A stretch of DNA of 49,128 bases, from contig JACNJN010000113.1 in the NCBI GenBank assembly GCA_014382535.1, positions 1-49,128 on the forward strand. Direction: 5' to 3'. Below the pieces are notes generated by a model. That model saw nothing but the letters and a program-made list of their open reading frames with translations. It made no database searches and was not told where the DNA came from. Origin of the DNA: Candidatus Desulfolinea nitratireducens. Lineage in GTDB: Bacteria; Chloroflexota; Anaerolineae; Anaerolineales; Villigracilaceae. This document shows, in pieces, positions 24,458 through 32,465 of this stretch (the first letter of the stretch is position 1; the number at the start of each line of letters is the position of its first letter). The position numbers and the translations under genes are program-made.

Positions 24458-25654
24458 ATGTCTGCAAGAAGAGGTGTGATCGCAATTCTAACTGGTGGGG
24501 GAGATGTCCCTGGTCTGAACCCAGCCATTCGGGCAGTCACGATTCGGGCGCTGCGTGAGGGATTTCAGGTAATCGGAATCCGGCGCGGCTGGGCGGGTAT
24601 GGTAGACATTATTCGCGATAAAAAAGCGGATAATAGTAATAATTACCAGATTCTGACGAGAGAAATTGTTAATAGGGCAGGCCGAACAGGGGGGACCTTT
24701 TTACATACATCGCGGACAAAGCCCAGTCATGTAAAAAAAGCGGATATCCCTGAGCATCTGCAAGATACGTATTTGGAAGATGATAACGACCTGACTGCTG
24801 AAGTCCTCAAGAATCTGGAATATCTCAATATTGATTACCTGATTCCTATTGGGGGGGATGATACGCTCAGTTATGGTGTCCGCTTATGTCAGGAGGGGGT
24901 TAAGGTTGTCGCCATCCCCAAGACGATGGACAACGATGTCCCCGGTACAGATTATTGCATCGGCTTCAGCACATGCGTAACCCGCACCATTGCCCTGACA
25001 AATAATCTGCGTACTGTTGCAGGTTCACACGAGCGCTTTCTTATTTTGGAGGTTTTTGGGCGGTATGCAGGCTTTTCCGCATTGCTCCCAACGATGGCTG
25101 GGGCAGCCAATCGATGTGTGGTCCCGGAGCATCGTTTCAATATTGAGAAACTTACTGAGCTATTATCTGAAGATCGGATGAATAACCCCAGTCGTTACTC
25201 AATCGCCTTGATCTCCGAAGGTGCGATGTTTGAAGGGGGAGAGATGATCTTTGAGAACAGGACAACAGATGCTTATGGCCATGCAAAATTGGGTGGCATC
25301 GGTGATCTGGTTTCTGATGAAATAAAAAAAATATCCCCAAAGTTCAATAATGGGAAGAAGGTCAGTGTGGTCAACCAAAAATTGGGTTATATGGTTCGGG
25401 GAGGCGACCCCGATGCAATCGATTCGATTGTTCCGATGGCATTTGGTAATCTGGCATTGGATTTGATCCTGAAGGGATTATATGGTCGCCTGGTGGTCTT
25501 GAAAAACGGACGCTACGACAATATGCCTATCGAAGTTGTGACCAGCTCAAAAAAATTGGTGGATGTGAAGCAGTTTTATAATACCGACCGATATCGCCCC
25601 AATTACGAGAGTTTTGAAATGAAACCATTATTCATTATGACCAGTGAGCTATAA
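24458..25654 (+). CDS. 6-phosphofructokinase, probably PPi-dependent
   Basis: This 398-residue protein is a phosphofructokinase (GVIAILTGGGDVPGLNPAIRA). Two positions that separate donors point to pyrophosphate: GGDD at 132-135, where ATP enzymes have GGDG, and PKTMDND at 154-160 with the lysine of PPi enzymes. The catalytic aspartate is D158. ERFLILEVFGRYAG matches the fructose-6-phosphate site. A PPi enzyme works in both glycolysis and gluconeogenesis and saves ATP. GGAGGAGG is six bases before the ATG. It is followed four bases later by the selenoprotein gene. Confidence 0.85.
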   Translation: MSARRGVIAILTGGGDVPGLNPAIRAVTIRALREGFQVIGIRRGWAGMVDIIRDKKADNSNNYQILTREIVNRAGRTGGTFLHTSRTKPSHVKKADIPEHLQDTYLEDDNDLTAEVLKNLEYLNIDYLIPIGGDDTLSYGVRLCQEGVKVVAIPKTMDNDVPGTDYCIGFSTCVTRTIALTNNLRTVAGSHERFLILEVFGRYAGFSALLPTMAGAANRCVVPEHRFNIEKLTELLSEDRMNNPSRYSIALISEGAMFEGGEMIFENRTTDAYGHAKLGGIGDLVSDEIKKISPKFNNGKKVSVVNQKLGYMVRGGDPDAIDSIVPMAFGNLALDLILKGLYGRLVVLKNGRYDNMPIEVVTSSKKLVDVKQFYNTDRYRPNYESFEMKPLFIMTSEL

Positions 25655-25658
25655 AATT

Positions 25659-26282
25659 ATGCTGGAAACCAGAATTACAGATCGAAAATCCGCTTCAAGA
25701 TGGCAAAAAAAATATGATCCCCAGGCCCCGCGTGTGGGCGACCTCGCCCCGGATTTCGAGTTGCGTGATGCGCATGGGCAGAATCCTGTCCGCTTATCTG
25801 ATTTCCGCAATAAAAAACCCGTTGCCCTGATCTTTGGTAGCTTTACCTGACCGCCCTATGTCAAAGGGACCGTAGGTCTCACAGAGTTATATGCTGAATA
25901 TCATGAACAAGTTGCTTTTCTGCCAATTTATATCCGTGAGGCACACCCCGTGGATGGCTGGTGGTTTGGCAAAGGGGTTCCGAAAAGGATGATGGGATTC
26001 TATTCGCCGAAGGTGGCAATGGATATCTACGATCCGAACACGATCGAGGAACGGCGGCAGGTTGCAGGCGCGTGCGAAAAATCCCTATCCTATGGTGTCC
26101 GGACCTATGTCGATGAGATGGATGATGCCGTCAACAAGGCCTATGCAGGTTGGCCGACACGCCTGTATCTAATTGATACGGATGGAGTAGTGGTCTATGC
26201 AGCGGGAGTAGGTCCTTATGATTTTCATCCAAAAAAACTTAAAGAAGCCATTGCAACATATTTGGTTAAAACAAAGAGCTAA
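25659..26282 (+). CDS. Iodothyronine deiodinase-like selenoprotein (UGA read as selenocysteine)
   Basis: Reading the TGA at 25848-25850 as selenocysteine gives one continuous 207-residue protein with U64 in GSFT-U-PPY. This matches the active site of the deiodinase family (GSCT-U-P in vertebrates) within a thioredoxin-like fold, opened by VGDLAPDFELRDAHG and LSDFRNKKPVALIFG. The family's conserved REAHPVDGWW follows with its histidine, then the closing GWPTRLYLIDTDGVVVYAAGVGPYDFHP. Both halves are in the same frame, and family similarity crosses the stop. Bacterial members have no known thyroid substrate, so a redox or reductive dehalogenation role is only inferred. The ATG at 25659 lacks a clear ribosome site and may be coupled to pfk; a GTG at 25644 is an alternative. 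Confidence 0.88.
25848..25880 (+). promoter_or_regulatory. Bacterial SECIS candidate just after the UGA
   Basis: GGGACC (25866-25871) pairs with GGTCTC (25875-25880), six pairs with one G:U, around the loop GTA. There are 21 bases between the UGA and the loop and the loop begins with G. These fit the usual description of bacterial SECIS elements: a small apical loop with an early G, some 16-37 bases from the UGA, inside the coding region where SelB can bind. Confidence 0.75.
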
Positions 26283-26288
26283 TTCTAT

Positions 26289-26645
26289 ATGCATGAATTA
26301 CCTGTAGCCGAGTCAATTCTTAGTATTGTTTTGAAACATGCAGAAGAGGCGCAGGCAACTCAGATCACTGATTTAAATATAGTGATCGGGCAACTTGCGA
26401 GCGTGATTGATGATTCGGTCCAATTCTATTGGGATATTTTGAGCAAGGATACCATTGCCGAGGGGGCACAATTGCATTTCCAGCGAGTGCCAACCCAGAT
26501 GCTTTGCCTGGATTGTAATCATGCGTATAAACCTGCCGATGGTGAAATGGCTTGTCCCTTATGCGATGGGGTTCTGATCAAGATTTTGAAAGGCGAAGAA
26601 TTTTACCTTGACTCGATCGAGATCAAGACGGAGGATGAGGAATGA
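26289..26645 (+). CDS. hypA: Hydrogenase nickel-insertion protein HypA
   Basis: This 118-residue protein delivers nickel to the NiFe-hydrogenase large subunit. The N-terminal MHELP with nickel-binding H2 is present, and the zinc site is formed by C73, C76, C89 and C92 (CLDC, CPLC). It begins six bases after the selenoprotein stop and overlaps hypB by four bases (ATGA). No strong ribosome site precedes it. Confidence 0.93.
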   Translation: MHELPVAESILSIVLKHAEEAQATQITDLNIVIGQLASVIDDSVQFYWDILSKDTIAEGAQLHFQRVPTQMLCLDCNHAYKPADGEMACPLCDGVLIKILKGEEFYLDSIEIKTEDEE

Positions 26646-27301
26646 CCAAAAAAGTATCTGTAGTAGAAAAGATACTCAGCGCGAATGACCAATTGGCTGT
26701 AGAAAATCGTTCTCGTTTGGACGAAGCCGGTGTTTTTGCAATCAATATTATGGCCTCTCCCGGTGCAGGTAAGACCTCACTGATCGAGCAAACCCTGCCC
26801 AGGCTGAGTGAGAAGTTTCGTGTGGCTGTTGTAGACGGTGATATCGCTACCAGCATTGATGCCGATCGTGCTTCTGAGGCTGGTGCGCTGGCCGCCATTC
26901 AGATCAACACGGGTGGAAATTGTCATCTGGATGCCGTTATGCTCAAACAGGCGCTTGACCAGCTTGACTTGAAGGATTTCGATCTTTTATTGGTGGAGAA
27001 TGTTGGCAACCTCGTTTGCCCGTCCAACTTTCCCCTGGGTACGCATAAAAGCATCCTTGTGGCATCTGTTCCTGAAGGCGATGACAAGCCTTATAAATAC
27101 CCCGGTATGTACAGGGGTGTGGACGCGCTGATCATTAATAAAATTGACCTGATGCCTTATATTCCCTTCAAAATGGATTATTTTCGACGTGGCGTTGAAA
27201 TACTCAATGCCGGTTTGATCACTTTTCCCATCTCCTGCACTACTCAAGAAGGTGTGGATGAATGGATTAATTGGATAATCGAAAACGTCGAAGATAAATA
27301 A
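26642..27301 (+). CDS. hypB: Hydrogenase nickel-incorporation GTPase HypB
   Basis: This 219-residue GTPase works with HypA in nickel insertion. The P-loop ASPGAGKTSL is at about 38-47, the metal-binding GGNCHLDA (C94, H95) is present, and NKIDLMPYIPF gives the guanine-specificity motif. It lacks both the N-terminal CxxCGC nickel site and the His-rich tract of some homologues, so it is the minimal form. GGAGGATGAGG before the start lies in the hypA end. Confidence 0.93.
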   Translation: MTKKVSVVEKILSANDQLAVENRSRLDEAGVFAINIMASPGAGKTSLIEQTLPRLSEKFRVAVVDGDIATSIDADRASEAGALAAIQINTGGNCHLDAVMLKQALDQLDLKDFDLLLVENVGNLVCPSNFPLGTHKSILVASVPEGDDKPYKYPGMYRGVDALIINKIDLMPYIPFKMDYFRRGVEILNAGLITFPISCTTQEGVDEWINWIIENVEDK

Positions 27302-27306
27302 AATAT

Positions 27307-27354
27307 TGTAGTAGCGACTTTAGTCGCTTATGAACGGCTGAAGCCGTGACTACA
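27307..27354 (+). repeat. Three-way-junction palindromic element between hypB and hypF
   Basis: TGTAGT (27307-27312) pairs with ACTACA (27349-27354). Between them stand two more hairpins: AGCGAC/GTCGCT (27313-27328, loop TTTA) and ACGGCT/AGCCGT (27334-27347, loop GA). Together they fold as a closed three-way junction of about 48 bases. It fills most of the gap and ends 13 bases before the hypF ATG, which has no ribosome site. It looks like a small mobile palindromic element rather than a terminator, as no T-run follows. Confidence 0.75.
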
Positions 27355-27367
27355 GTTTGTACTAGCT

Positions 27368-29656
27368 ATGACAAAACAAACGGGTCTCCGCATCCATATC
27401 ACAGGCGTTGTTCAGGGAGTTGGTTTTCGCCCCTTCGTGTATGGGCTGGCGACTCGTTTCCAATTAAATGGGTGGGTGCGGAATACATCTGCAGGGGTGA
27501 ATATTGAAGTGGATGGGGAAGCAGCTGTGTTGGATGAATTTACCAAAGCTCTGCTGGATGAAGCCCCGCCACTTTCCCTTATCGATGAACTTACCGCAAC
27601 GCCCCAGGCCCTAAATGGCTTCCGGGGATTTGAAATTGTCCACTCTGAAGCGATTGCGGACGCCTTTCAGCCTATTTCCCCGGATGTAAGCATTTGCCCG
27701 GATTGTCTCCGTGAACTCTTTGATCCCGAAGATCATCGCTATCGTTATCCTTTTATCAATTGCACCAACTGTGGCCCGCGTTTTACGATCATCAAAGATA
27801 TTCCCTATGACCGCCCAGAAACGACAATGGCGCCTTTCCCCATGTGCGGGACTTGCGCCAGCGAATACAAGGATCCGTTGGACAGACGTTTTCACGCCCA
27901 GCCGGTCGCCTGCCCAGATTGCGGGCCAAAGGTTTGGTTGGAAATCGTAGGGGCGAACGGCCGTTCGCCTTTACAGAGAAACGTAGCCATCCTCGAAACC
28001 CAAAAACTTCTGGGTCAAGGCAAAATCCTTGCCATCAAAGGTCTCGGTGGTTTTCATCTTGCCTGTGATGCAACAAATGCCGCTGCGGTCAGTGAGTTGC
28101 GTCGGCGAAAGTTACGCGTGGATAAACCTTTTGCATTGATGATGCCAGATATTGCCACCGTCGAAAAACATTGTTTTTTAGATGAGACTGAGCGTGAGCT
28201 GCTCAAATCCATTGCTCGACCGATTGTTCTCCTCCAACGCCGACCGGAGTCACCGATTGCGCGCGAAATCGCTCCCCGACAGGATTCGATTGGCGTTATG
28301 CTCCCTTATACGCCCTTGCATTATTTGATCTTTGACGAAAACGCACAATTTGATGCGCTCGTAATGACAAGCGGCAATTTGAGTGAAGAACCAATTGCCT
28401 ACACAAACGAAGATGCTCGTGAGCGACTTTCTTCTTTGGCCGACGCCTTCCTGATGCACGACCGTGATATTCATATCCGCTGTGATGATTCGGTTGCAAG
28501 GGTGGTTGAAAAGGGAATATATCCATTACGACGAAGCCGCGGCTATACTCCTTTCCCGATCAAATTGCCCTGGGAGGTACCAGCATTGCTTGCCACTGGC
28601 GCTGAATTGAAGAATGCTTTTTGTATCACCAATCAGAAATACGCATTCCTCAGCCACCATATCGGGGATCTGGAAAATTACGAAACCCTGCAATCCTTTG
28701 AAGAGGGCGTATCCCATTTTGAGAAACTATTTCGGGTAAAACCGGAAGCGATTGCCTATGACGCGCATCCCAATTACCTGACGACGCGTTATGCTCAAGA
28801 ACGGACGGAACGGGATAACGTAAAAACGGTAGCTATTCAACATCATCATGCCCATATCGCCTCCTGCATGGCAGAGAACGGCCTGGCGGGCGATGAGCGT
28901 GTAATAGGGGTGGCCCTCGATGGCACGGGCTACGGCGATGATGGCAATATTTGGGGCGGGGAATTTTTACTGGCAGATTATGCCGGTTATAAGCGTGTTA
29001 CTCACCTGGAATATTTCCCGTTGGCAGGTGGCGATGCAGCCACAAAACGCCCATCGCGTACCGCATTGGGCTTGCTCTGGCAGCTTGGCCTGGATTGGGA
29101 TGCAAACCTCGCCTCTGTACAGGATCAATGCTCAGAAGAACGGATGGCCTTACGCGTTCAATTGGAACGAAAGCTGAATACGCCGCTGACTTCGAGCATG
29201 GGCCGTCTCTTTGATGCCGCAGCGGCTCTGGCGGGCGTACGGCAACGAGTCAATTATGAGGCACAGGCCGCGATTGAGTTTGAGGCTTTGGCGGATGATA
29301 CCGAAATGGGTAGCTATAATTTTGATGGCAGCAATGCTGAGATTCGGGTGCGCGCCGCTATCGAATCGCTGATTGCAGATTCGCTGAATGATGTCCCCAT
29401 CCCGGTCATTTCCGCTCGATTTCATAATGGTATCGTCAATATGGTTGCTGAAATTTGTATCAGACTACGTGAAAAGAGCGGATTAAATACAGTTGCCTTA
29501 AGTGGTGGTGTTTGGCAAAATAGATACATTCTAACCCGCACTTTGAAAAAGCTTCGTGAGGATGATTTCGAAGTTCTCATTCATCGCCAGGTTCCGGCAA
29601 ATGATGGCGGGCTGGCGTTGGGGCAGGCTGCGATTGCGAGTTGGAAGTTGAAATGA
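27368..29656 (+). CDS. hypF: Carbamoyltransferase HypF
   Basis: This 762-residue protein makes the cyanide ligands of the NiFe site from carbamoyl phosphate, passing the carbamoyl group to HypE. Domains in order are an acylphosphatase domain (GVVQGVGFRPFVY, about 13-25), two zinc fingers (CPDC ... CTNC and CGTC ... CPDC, about 110-190), a YrdC-like domain (GKILAIKGLGGFHLACDATN, then RRSRGYTPFPI) and a Kae1-like domain (IQHHHAHIASCMAENG, SGGVWQN). A palindromic element is inserted in frame at residues 194-203, between the zinc fingers and YrdC. The start has no Shine-Dalgarno. Confidence 0.95.
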   Translation: MTKQTGLRIHITGVVQGVGFRPFVYGLATRFQLNGWVRNTSAGVNIEVDGEAAVLDEFTKALLDEAPPLSLIDELTATPQALNGFRGFEIVHSEAIADAFQPISPDVSICPDCLRELFDPEDHRYRYPFINCTNCGPRFTIIKDIPYDRPETTMAPFPMCGTCASEYKDPLDRRFHAQPVACPDCGPKVWLEIVGANGRSPLQRNVAILETQKLLGQGKILAIKGLGGFHLACDATNAAAVSELRRRKLRVDKPFALMMPDIATVEKHCFLDETERELLKSIARPIVLLQRRPESPIAREIAPRQDSIGVMLPYTPLHYLIFDENAQFDALVMTSGNLSEEPIAYTNEDARERLSSLADAFLMHDRDIHIRCDDSVARVVEKGIYPLRRSRGYTPFPIKLPWEVPALLATGAELKNAFCITNQKYAFLSHHIGDLENYETLQSFEEGVSHFEKLFRVKPEAIAYDAHPNYLTTRYAQERTERDNVKTVAIQHHHAHIASCMAENGLAGDERVIGVALDGTGYGDDGNIWGGEFLLADYAGYKRVTHLEYFPLAGGDAATKRPSRTALGLLWQLGLDWDANLASVQDQCSEERMALRVQLERKLNTPLTSSMGRLFDAAAALAGVRQRVNYEAQAAIEFEALADDTEMGSYNFDGSNAEIRVRAAIESLIADSLNDVPIPVISARFHNGIVNMVAEICIRLREKSGLNTVALSGGVWQNRYILTRTLKKLREDDFEVLIHRQVPANDGGLALGQAAIASWKLK
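27947..27974 (+). repeat. 28-base palindrome inserted in frame in hypF
   Basis: The centre, GGCGAACGGCCGTTCGCC (27952-27969), is a perfect 18-base palindrome. The pairing runs out to GTAG (27947) and TTAC (27974) with two G:T wobbles. It encodes VGANGRSPLQ in the linker between zinc-finger and YrdC domains, a place where insertion should be tolerated. Confidence 0.75.
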
Positions 29657-29660
29657 AATT

Positions 29661-29738
29661 ACCACAAAGACACGAAGTTCACAAAGGATTTCTCTGTGAA
29701 CACAAAGAATCTCTCTGTGCTTTTTGTGTCTCAGTGGT
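29661..29738 (+). repeat. Complex inverted repeat between hypF and hypC
   Basis: ACCACAAAGACAC (29661-29673) pairs with GTGTCTCAGTGGT (29726-29738) with two mismatches. Inside, GTTCACA (29677-29683) pairs exactly with TGTGAAC (29695-29701). The interior repeats the words ACACAAAGA and TCTCTGTG. It fills nearly the whole 100-base gap and resembles dispersed intergenic repeats. hypC follows 19 bases later with a GGAG site. Confidence 0.6.
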
Positions 29739-29756
29739 GAAAAATTGGAGATAATT

Positions 29757-30026
29757 ATGTGTCTTGGCGTTCCAGGAAAAATTATTGAAGTCACCGAAAA
29801 GAACGGTCTGAGGATGGCGCAGGTGGATTTTGGGGGTATTGTTCGCGAAGCTTGCCTGGAATATTTGCCCGAAGCCAATGTGGGCGATTATACGGTTATC
29901 CATGTTGGATTTGCGATCAGTCTTCTGAGCGAGGAAGAAGCCAAGGCCTCGTTGGAGATGCTGCAGGAAATTATTGATCTCGAAGATGAATTAGGCATAG
30001 GATATTCAACAGAAAAGATAAAGTGA
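29757..30026 (+). CDS. hypC: Hydrogenase maturation chaperone HypC
   Basis: This 89-residue protein has the essential N-terminal cysteine ([13 protein letters not shown]2), which carries the Fe(CN)2CO unit with HypD and binds the large-subunit precursor. [32 protein letters not shown] is typical. The start at 29757 is fixed by the family MCLG; an upstream frame extension is not used. GGAG lies ten bases upstream. Its stop overlaps the GTG of hypD. Confidence 0.94.
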   Translation: MCLGVPGKIIEVTEKNGLRMAQVDFGGIVREACLEYLPEANVGDYTVIHVGFAISLLSEEEAKASLEMLQEIIDLEDELGIGYSTEKIK

Positions 30027-31117
30027 AATATGTGACGGAGTATAGGGATGCGGAATTAGTGCGCGGGGTGATAGATGAGATCGCCCGCACAATAACGCGT
30101 CCCTGGACATTGATGGAGATCTGTGGGGGGCAGACTCATGCCATTGTTCGGCATGGGATTGATCAATTACTTCCACCAGAAATCGAATTGGTGCACGGAC
30201 CCGGATGTCCGGTTTGCGTGACACCACTCGAGCAGATCGATAGGGCCCTGGCGATTGCCGCCAAACCGGACGTGATCTTCTGCTCCTATGGGGATATGTT
30301 ACGTGTTCCCGGCTCGACGGTTGATCTCTTCTCCATTCGAGCGGCTGGCGGCGATGTGCGCGTAATTTACACGCCACTAGACGCGGTCCGCATTGCCAGG
30401 GATAATCCTGATAAACAGGTGGTATTTTTTGCGATCGGATTTGAGACCACCGCTCCCGCGAATGTGATGAGTGTTATCCAGGCAAAAAATCTCGGTTTGA
30501 AAAATTACAGTATTCTGGTCTCGCATGTATGCGTACCTCCAGCAACACATGCCATCCTAGGTTCACCTGATAATCGTGTGCAGGGTTTTTTGCTGGCGGG
30601 TCATGTTTGTGCCGTGATGGGATATTGGGAATATTCGCCCATTGCTGAGCAATATGGCATCCCAATGTCGGTGACCGGTTTCGAGCCGTTGGATATCGTG
30701 CAGGGCATTCTGGCAAATGTGCAGCAGTTGGAGGCGGGCAAAACGGATGTGGTGAATGCCTATCCGCGCGCGGTGACTTTTGACGGAAATAAACCTGCCC
30801 AGAAAATGATTGATAAGGTTTTTGTGGCATGTGACCGCAAATGGCGTGGCATTGGTACGATCCCCTCCAGTGGCTGGGAATTACGGCCTGAATTTGATGA
30901 ATTCAATGCCGAGAAGCGTTTTGATGTGGGTGAGATCACCACAGAAGAGTCACCCTTGTGCATTGCTGGCGAGATTCTACGCGGCTTGAAGAAACCGAAT
31001 GATTGTGTGGCATTTGGGAATGAGTGCAACCCAGAACACCCACTTGGGGCAACAATGGTTTCTACCGAGGGGGCTTGCGCAGCTTATTATAAATATGGAA
31101 GAGGGGTGGAGTTGTAA
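30023..31117 (+). CDS. hypD: Hydrogenase Fe-cofactor assembly protein HypD
   Basis: This 364-residue protein is the scaffold on which the iron-cyanide-carbonyl unit is built. It has [17 protein letters not shown] (C34), [11 protein letters not shown] (C62, C65), [12 protein letters not shown], and the C-terminal cluster region [29 protein letters not shown]. It starts with GTG at 30023 inside the hypC stop. No hypE follows; a bidirectional terminator ends the run. Confidence 0.95.
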   Translation: MKYVTEYRDAELVRGVIDEIARTITRPWTLMEICGGQTHAIVRHGIDQLLPPEIELVHGPGCPVCVTPLEQIDRALAIAAKPDVIFCSYGDMLRVPGSTVDLFSIRAAGGDVRVIYTPLDAVRIARDNPDKQVVFFAIGFETTAPANVMSVIQAKNLGLKNYSILVSHVCVPPATHAILGSPDNRVQGFLLAGHVCAVMGYWEYSPIAEQYGIPMSVTGFEPLDIVQGILANVQQLEAGKTDVVNAYPRAVTFDGNKPAQKMIDKVFVACDRKWRGIGTIPSSGWELRPEFDEFNAEKRFDVGEITTEESPLCIAGEILRGLKKPNDCVAFGNECNPEHPLGATMVSTEGACAAYYKYGRGVEL

Positions 31118-31136
31118 AAGTATTGGGAGAGAAAAC

Positions 31137-31168
31137 AAAAAAGCCAGAATTCAAACTCTGGCTTTTTT
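31137..31168. terminator. Bidirectional terminator between hypD and the MFS gene
   Basis: AAAAAAGCCAGA (31137-31148) pairs exactly with TCTGGCTTTTTT (31157-31168) around an eight-base loop. Both strands end in a U-tract, so it serves hypD on the plus strand and the convergent transporter gene on the minus strand. Confidence 0.88.
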
Positions 31169-31171
31169 GTG

Positions 31172-32353
31172 TTATGTAATAACAGTTACCTGTTCTCGCT
31201 CTTTCCGCAGGAAGAATAATGTTGCGATAAATCCAAATGCCATGATGATTGCCCCCGTTATAAATGGGTAGCTCAAATTAATATCGAGCGCAGTCCCTGC
31301 CCAGATCGGTCCGACAATTCTCCCGAGACTCATAAAGGAATTATTTATGCCCATAGCAATACCCTGACCTTGTATGGTGCTCTTGGAGATCAATGAGGCA
31401 ATACTCGGGCGTAACATCGCATTACTCATGACGAAAAAACCAGTCGTCAGTATAACTGTTGATAGTTGTTCGGCTGTGAGCATCAACAGATATCCGAGAG
31501 CGCTGGCGATCAGTGATGTTTTGATGACCGCTGAATCACCCCACCGACGTATGGCTGGTCCCGTTAGTACGCCTTGTACCACCGCAGAAGTGATACCAAC
31601 AACAGTGAGTACAATGCCAACAGTTTTTGCATCGTAGCCAAAACGTAAATCAGCATAAAGTCCAAAAACACCTTCGAAATTGCTCATCCCAAAACTGAGC
31701 AGGAAAGCGAGCGCAAAAAGAAAACCGATTGGGCCGATGAGAGCCTCCCACAAGGTTTTTAATTGGGGGCCTTGAAATTTCCTGGCTCCTTTTTGGCGGT
31801 CTTTCAGCGCCAGGGATTCTGGAAGGGCAAACCAGATCAAAATCAAAGCCAGCGCAGATAAGCCCGTAGCCAGGAAGAATGGGGCGCTCAATGAAATATC
31901 GGACATCGCTCCACCAATGCCGGGACCTAAGACCATCCCAACGCCAAATGCTGCTCCGATGATCCCCATCCCGCCACCGCGATCTTTTTCATCTGTGCTA
32001 TCGCTGATATAGGCCATTGCAGTAGGCAATGTTGCCGAAGATAGAATTCCAGCCAGGGCGCGTGCAGCAAAAAGCATCCATAGCTCAGTGGCAAAGCCTA
32101 TCAGGAGCATCGTGATCCCATTGCCGAGTGCGCCCAGCATCAGAAAAGGTTTGCGCCCATATCGATCGGATAGATCACCCCAAAGTGGTGAGAAGAGAAA
32201 TTGCATAAAGGCGAATACGGCCATTAAGATGCCCATCGAGATACCGCTACCTCCCATATCTGTAACATAGAAGGGGAGGAGAGGAATGATGATCCCGAAT
32301 CCCATCATCACGACGACCAGGGTGAAAAATAAAATTGCAATATTGCGATTCAT
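31172..32353 (-). CDS. MFS transporter, drug-exporter-like
   Basis: This 393-residue protein has about 12 hydrophobic segments and the MFS signatures GDLSDRYGRKPFLMLG (loop 2-3) and GAAFGVGMVLGPGIGGAM (motif C of the exporters). It resembles TetA/Bcr-type H+ antiporters of the DHA1 family; the substrate cannot be told. It has its own -10 box and lies after the hydrogenase operon's terminator, so it is probably independent of it. AGGA precedes the ATG by nine bases. Confidence 0.85.
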   Translation of the reverse strand: MNRNIAILFFTLVVVMMGFGIIIPLLPFYVTDMGGSGISMGILMAVFAFMQFLFSPLWGDLSDRYGRKPFLMLGALGNGITMLLIGFATELWMLFAARALAGILSSATLPTAMAYISDSTDEKDRGGGMGIIGAAFGVGMVLGPGIGGAMSDISLSAPFFLATGLSALALILIWFALPESLALKDRQKGARKFQGPQLKTLWEALIGPIGFLFALAFLLSFGMSNFEGVFGLYADLRFGYDAKTVGIVLTVVGITSAVVQGVLTGPAIRRWGDSAVIKTSLIASALGYLLMLTAEQLSTVILTTGFFVMSNAMLRPSIASLISKSTIQGQGIAMGINNSFMSLGRIVGPIWAGTALDINLSYPFITGAIIMAFGFIATLFFLRKEREQVTVIT

Positions 32354-32384
32354 GAATTTATGTCCTGTTGATTAATATCAGGCG

Positions 32385-32390
32385 ATTATA
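32385..32390 (-). promoter_or_regulatory. -10 box of the MFS gene
   Basis: On the minus strand TATAAT lies 31 bases before the transporter ATG. The -35 region is only T-rich (TTTTTA) because it coincides with the U-tract of the upstream terminator. Confidence 0.45.
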
Positions 32391-32401
32391 ACATTGGCAT
32401 G

Positions 32402-32438
32402 GAAAATAAAAAGCGTCAGAATATTTTTTTCTGACGCT
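32402..32438 (-). terminator. Rho-independent terminator of the Etf-Hdr-Mvh operon
   Basis: On the minus strand AGCGTCAG pairs with CTGACGCT (32431-32438 and 32412-32419) around an A-rich 11-base loop, then a TTTTTATTTT tract follows. It lies 27 bases after the stop of the hydrogenase protease gene. Confidence 0.85.
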
Positions 32439-32465
32439 CAATTTAAGGGTTTTAAGGAAGAATTT

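Noticed and set aside
25950-26282. Separate short gene after the UGA
   Set aside because: The frame continues from 25659 across one TGA, the family's sequence spans the stop, and no ribosome site precedes 25950. One selenoprotein gene is the better reading.
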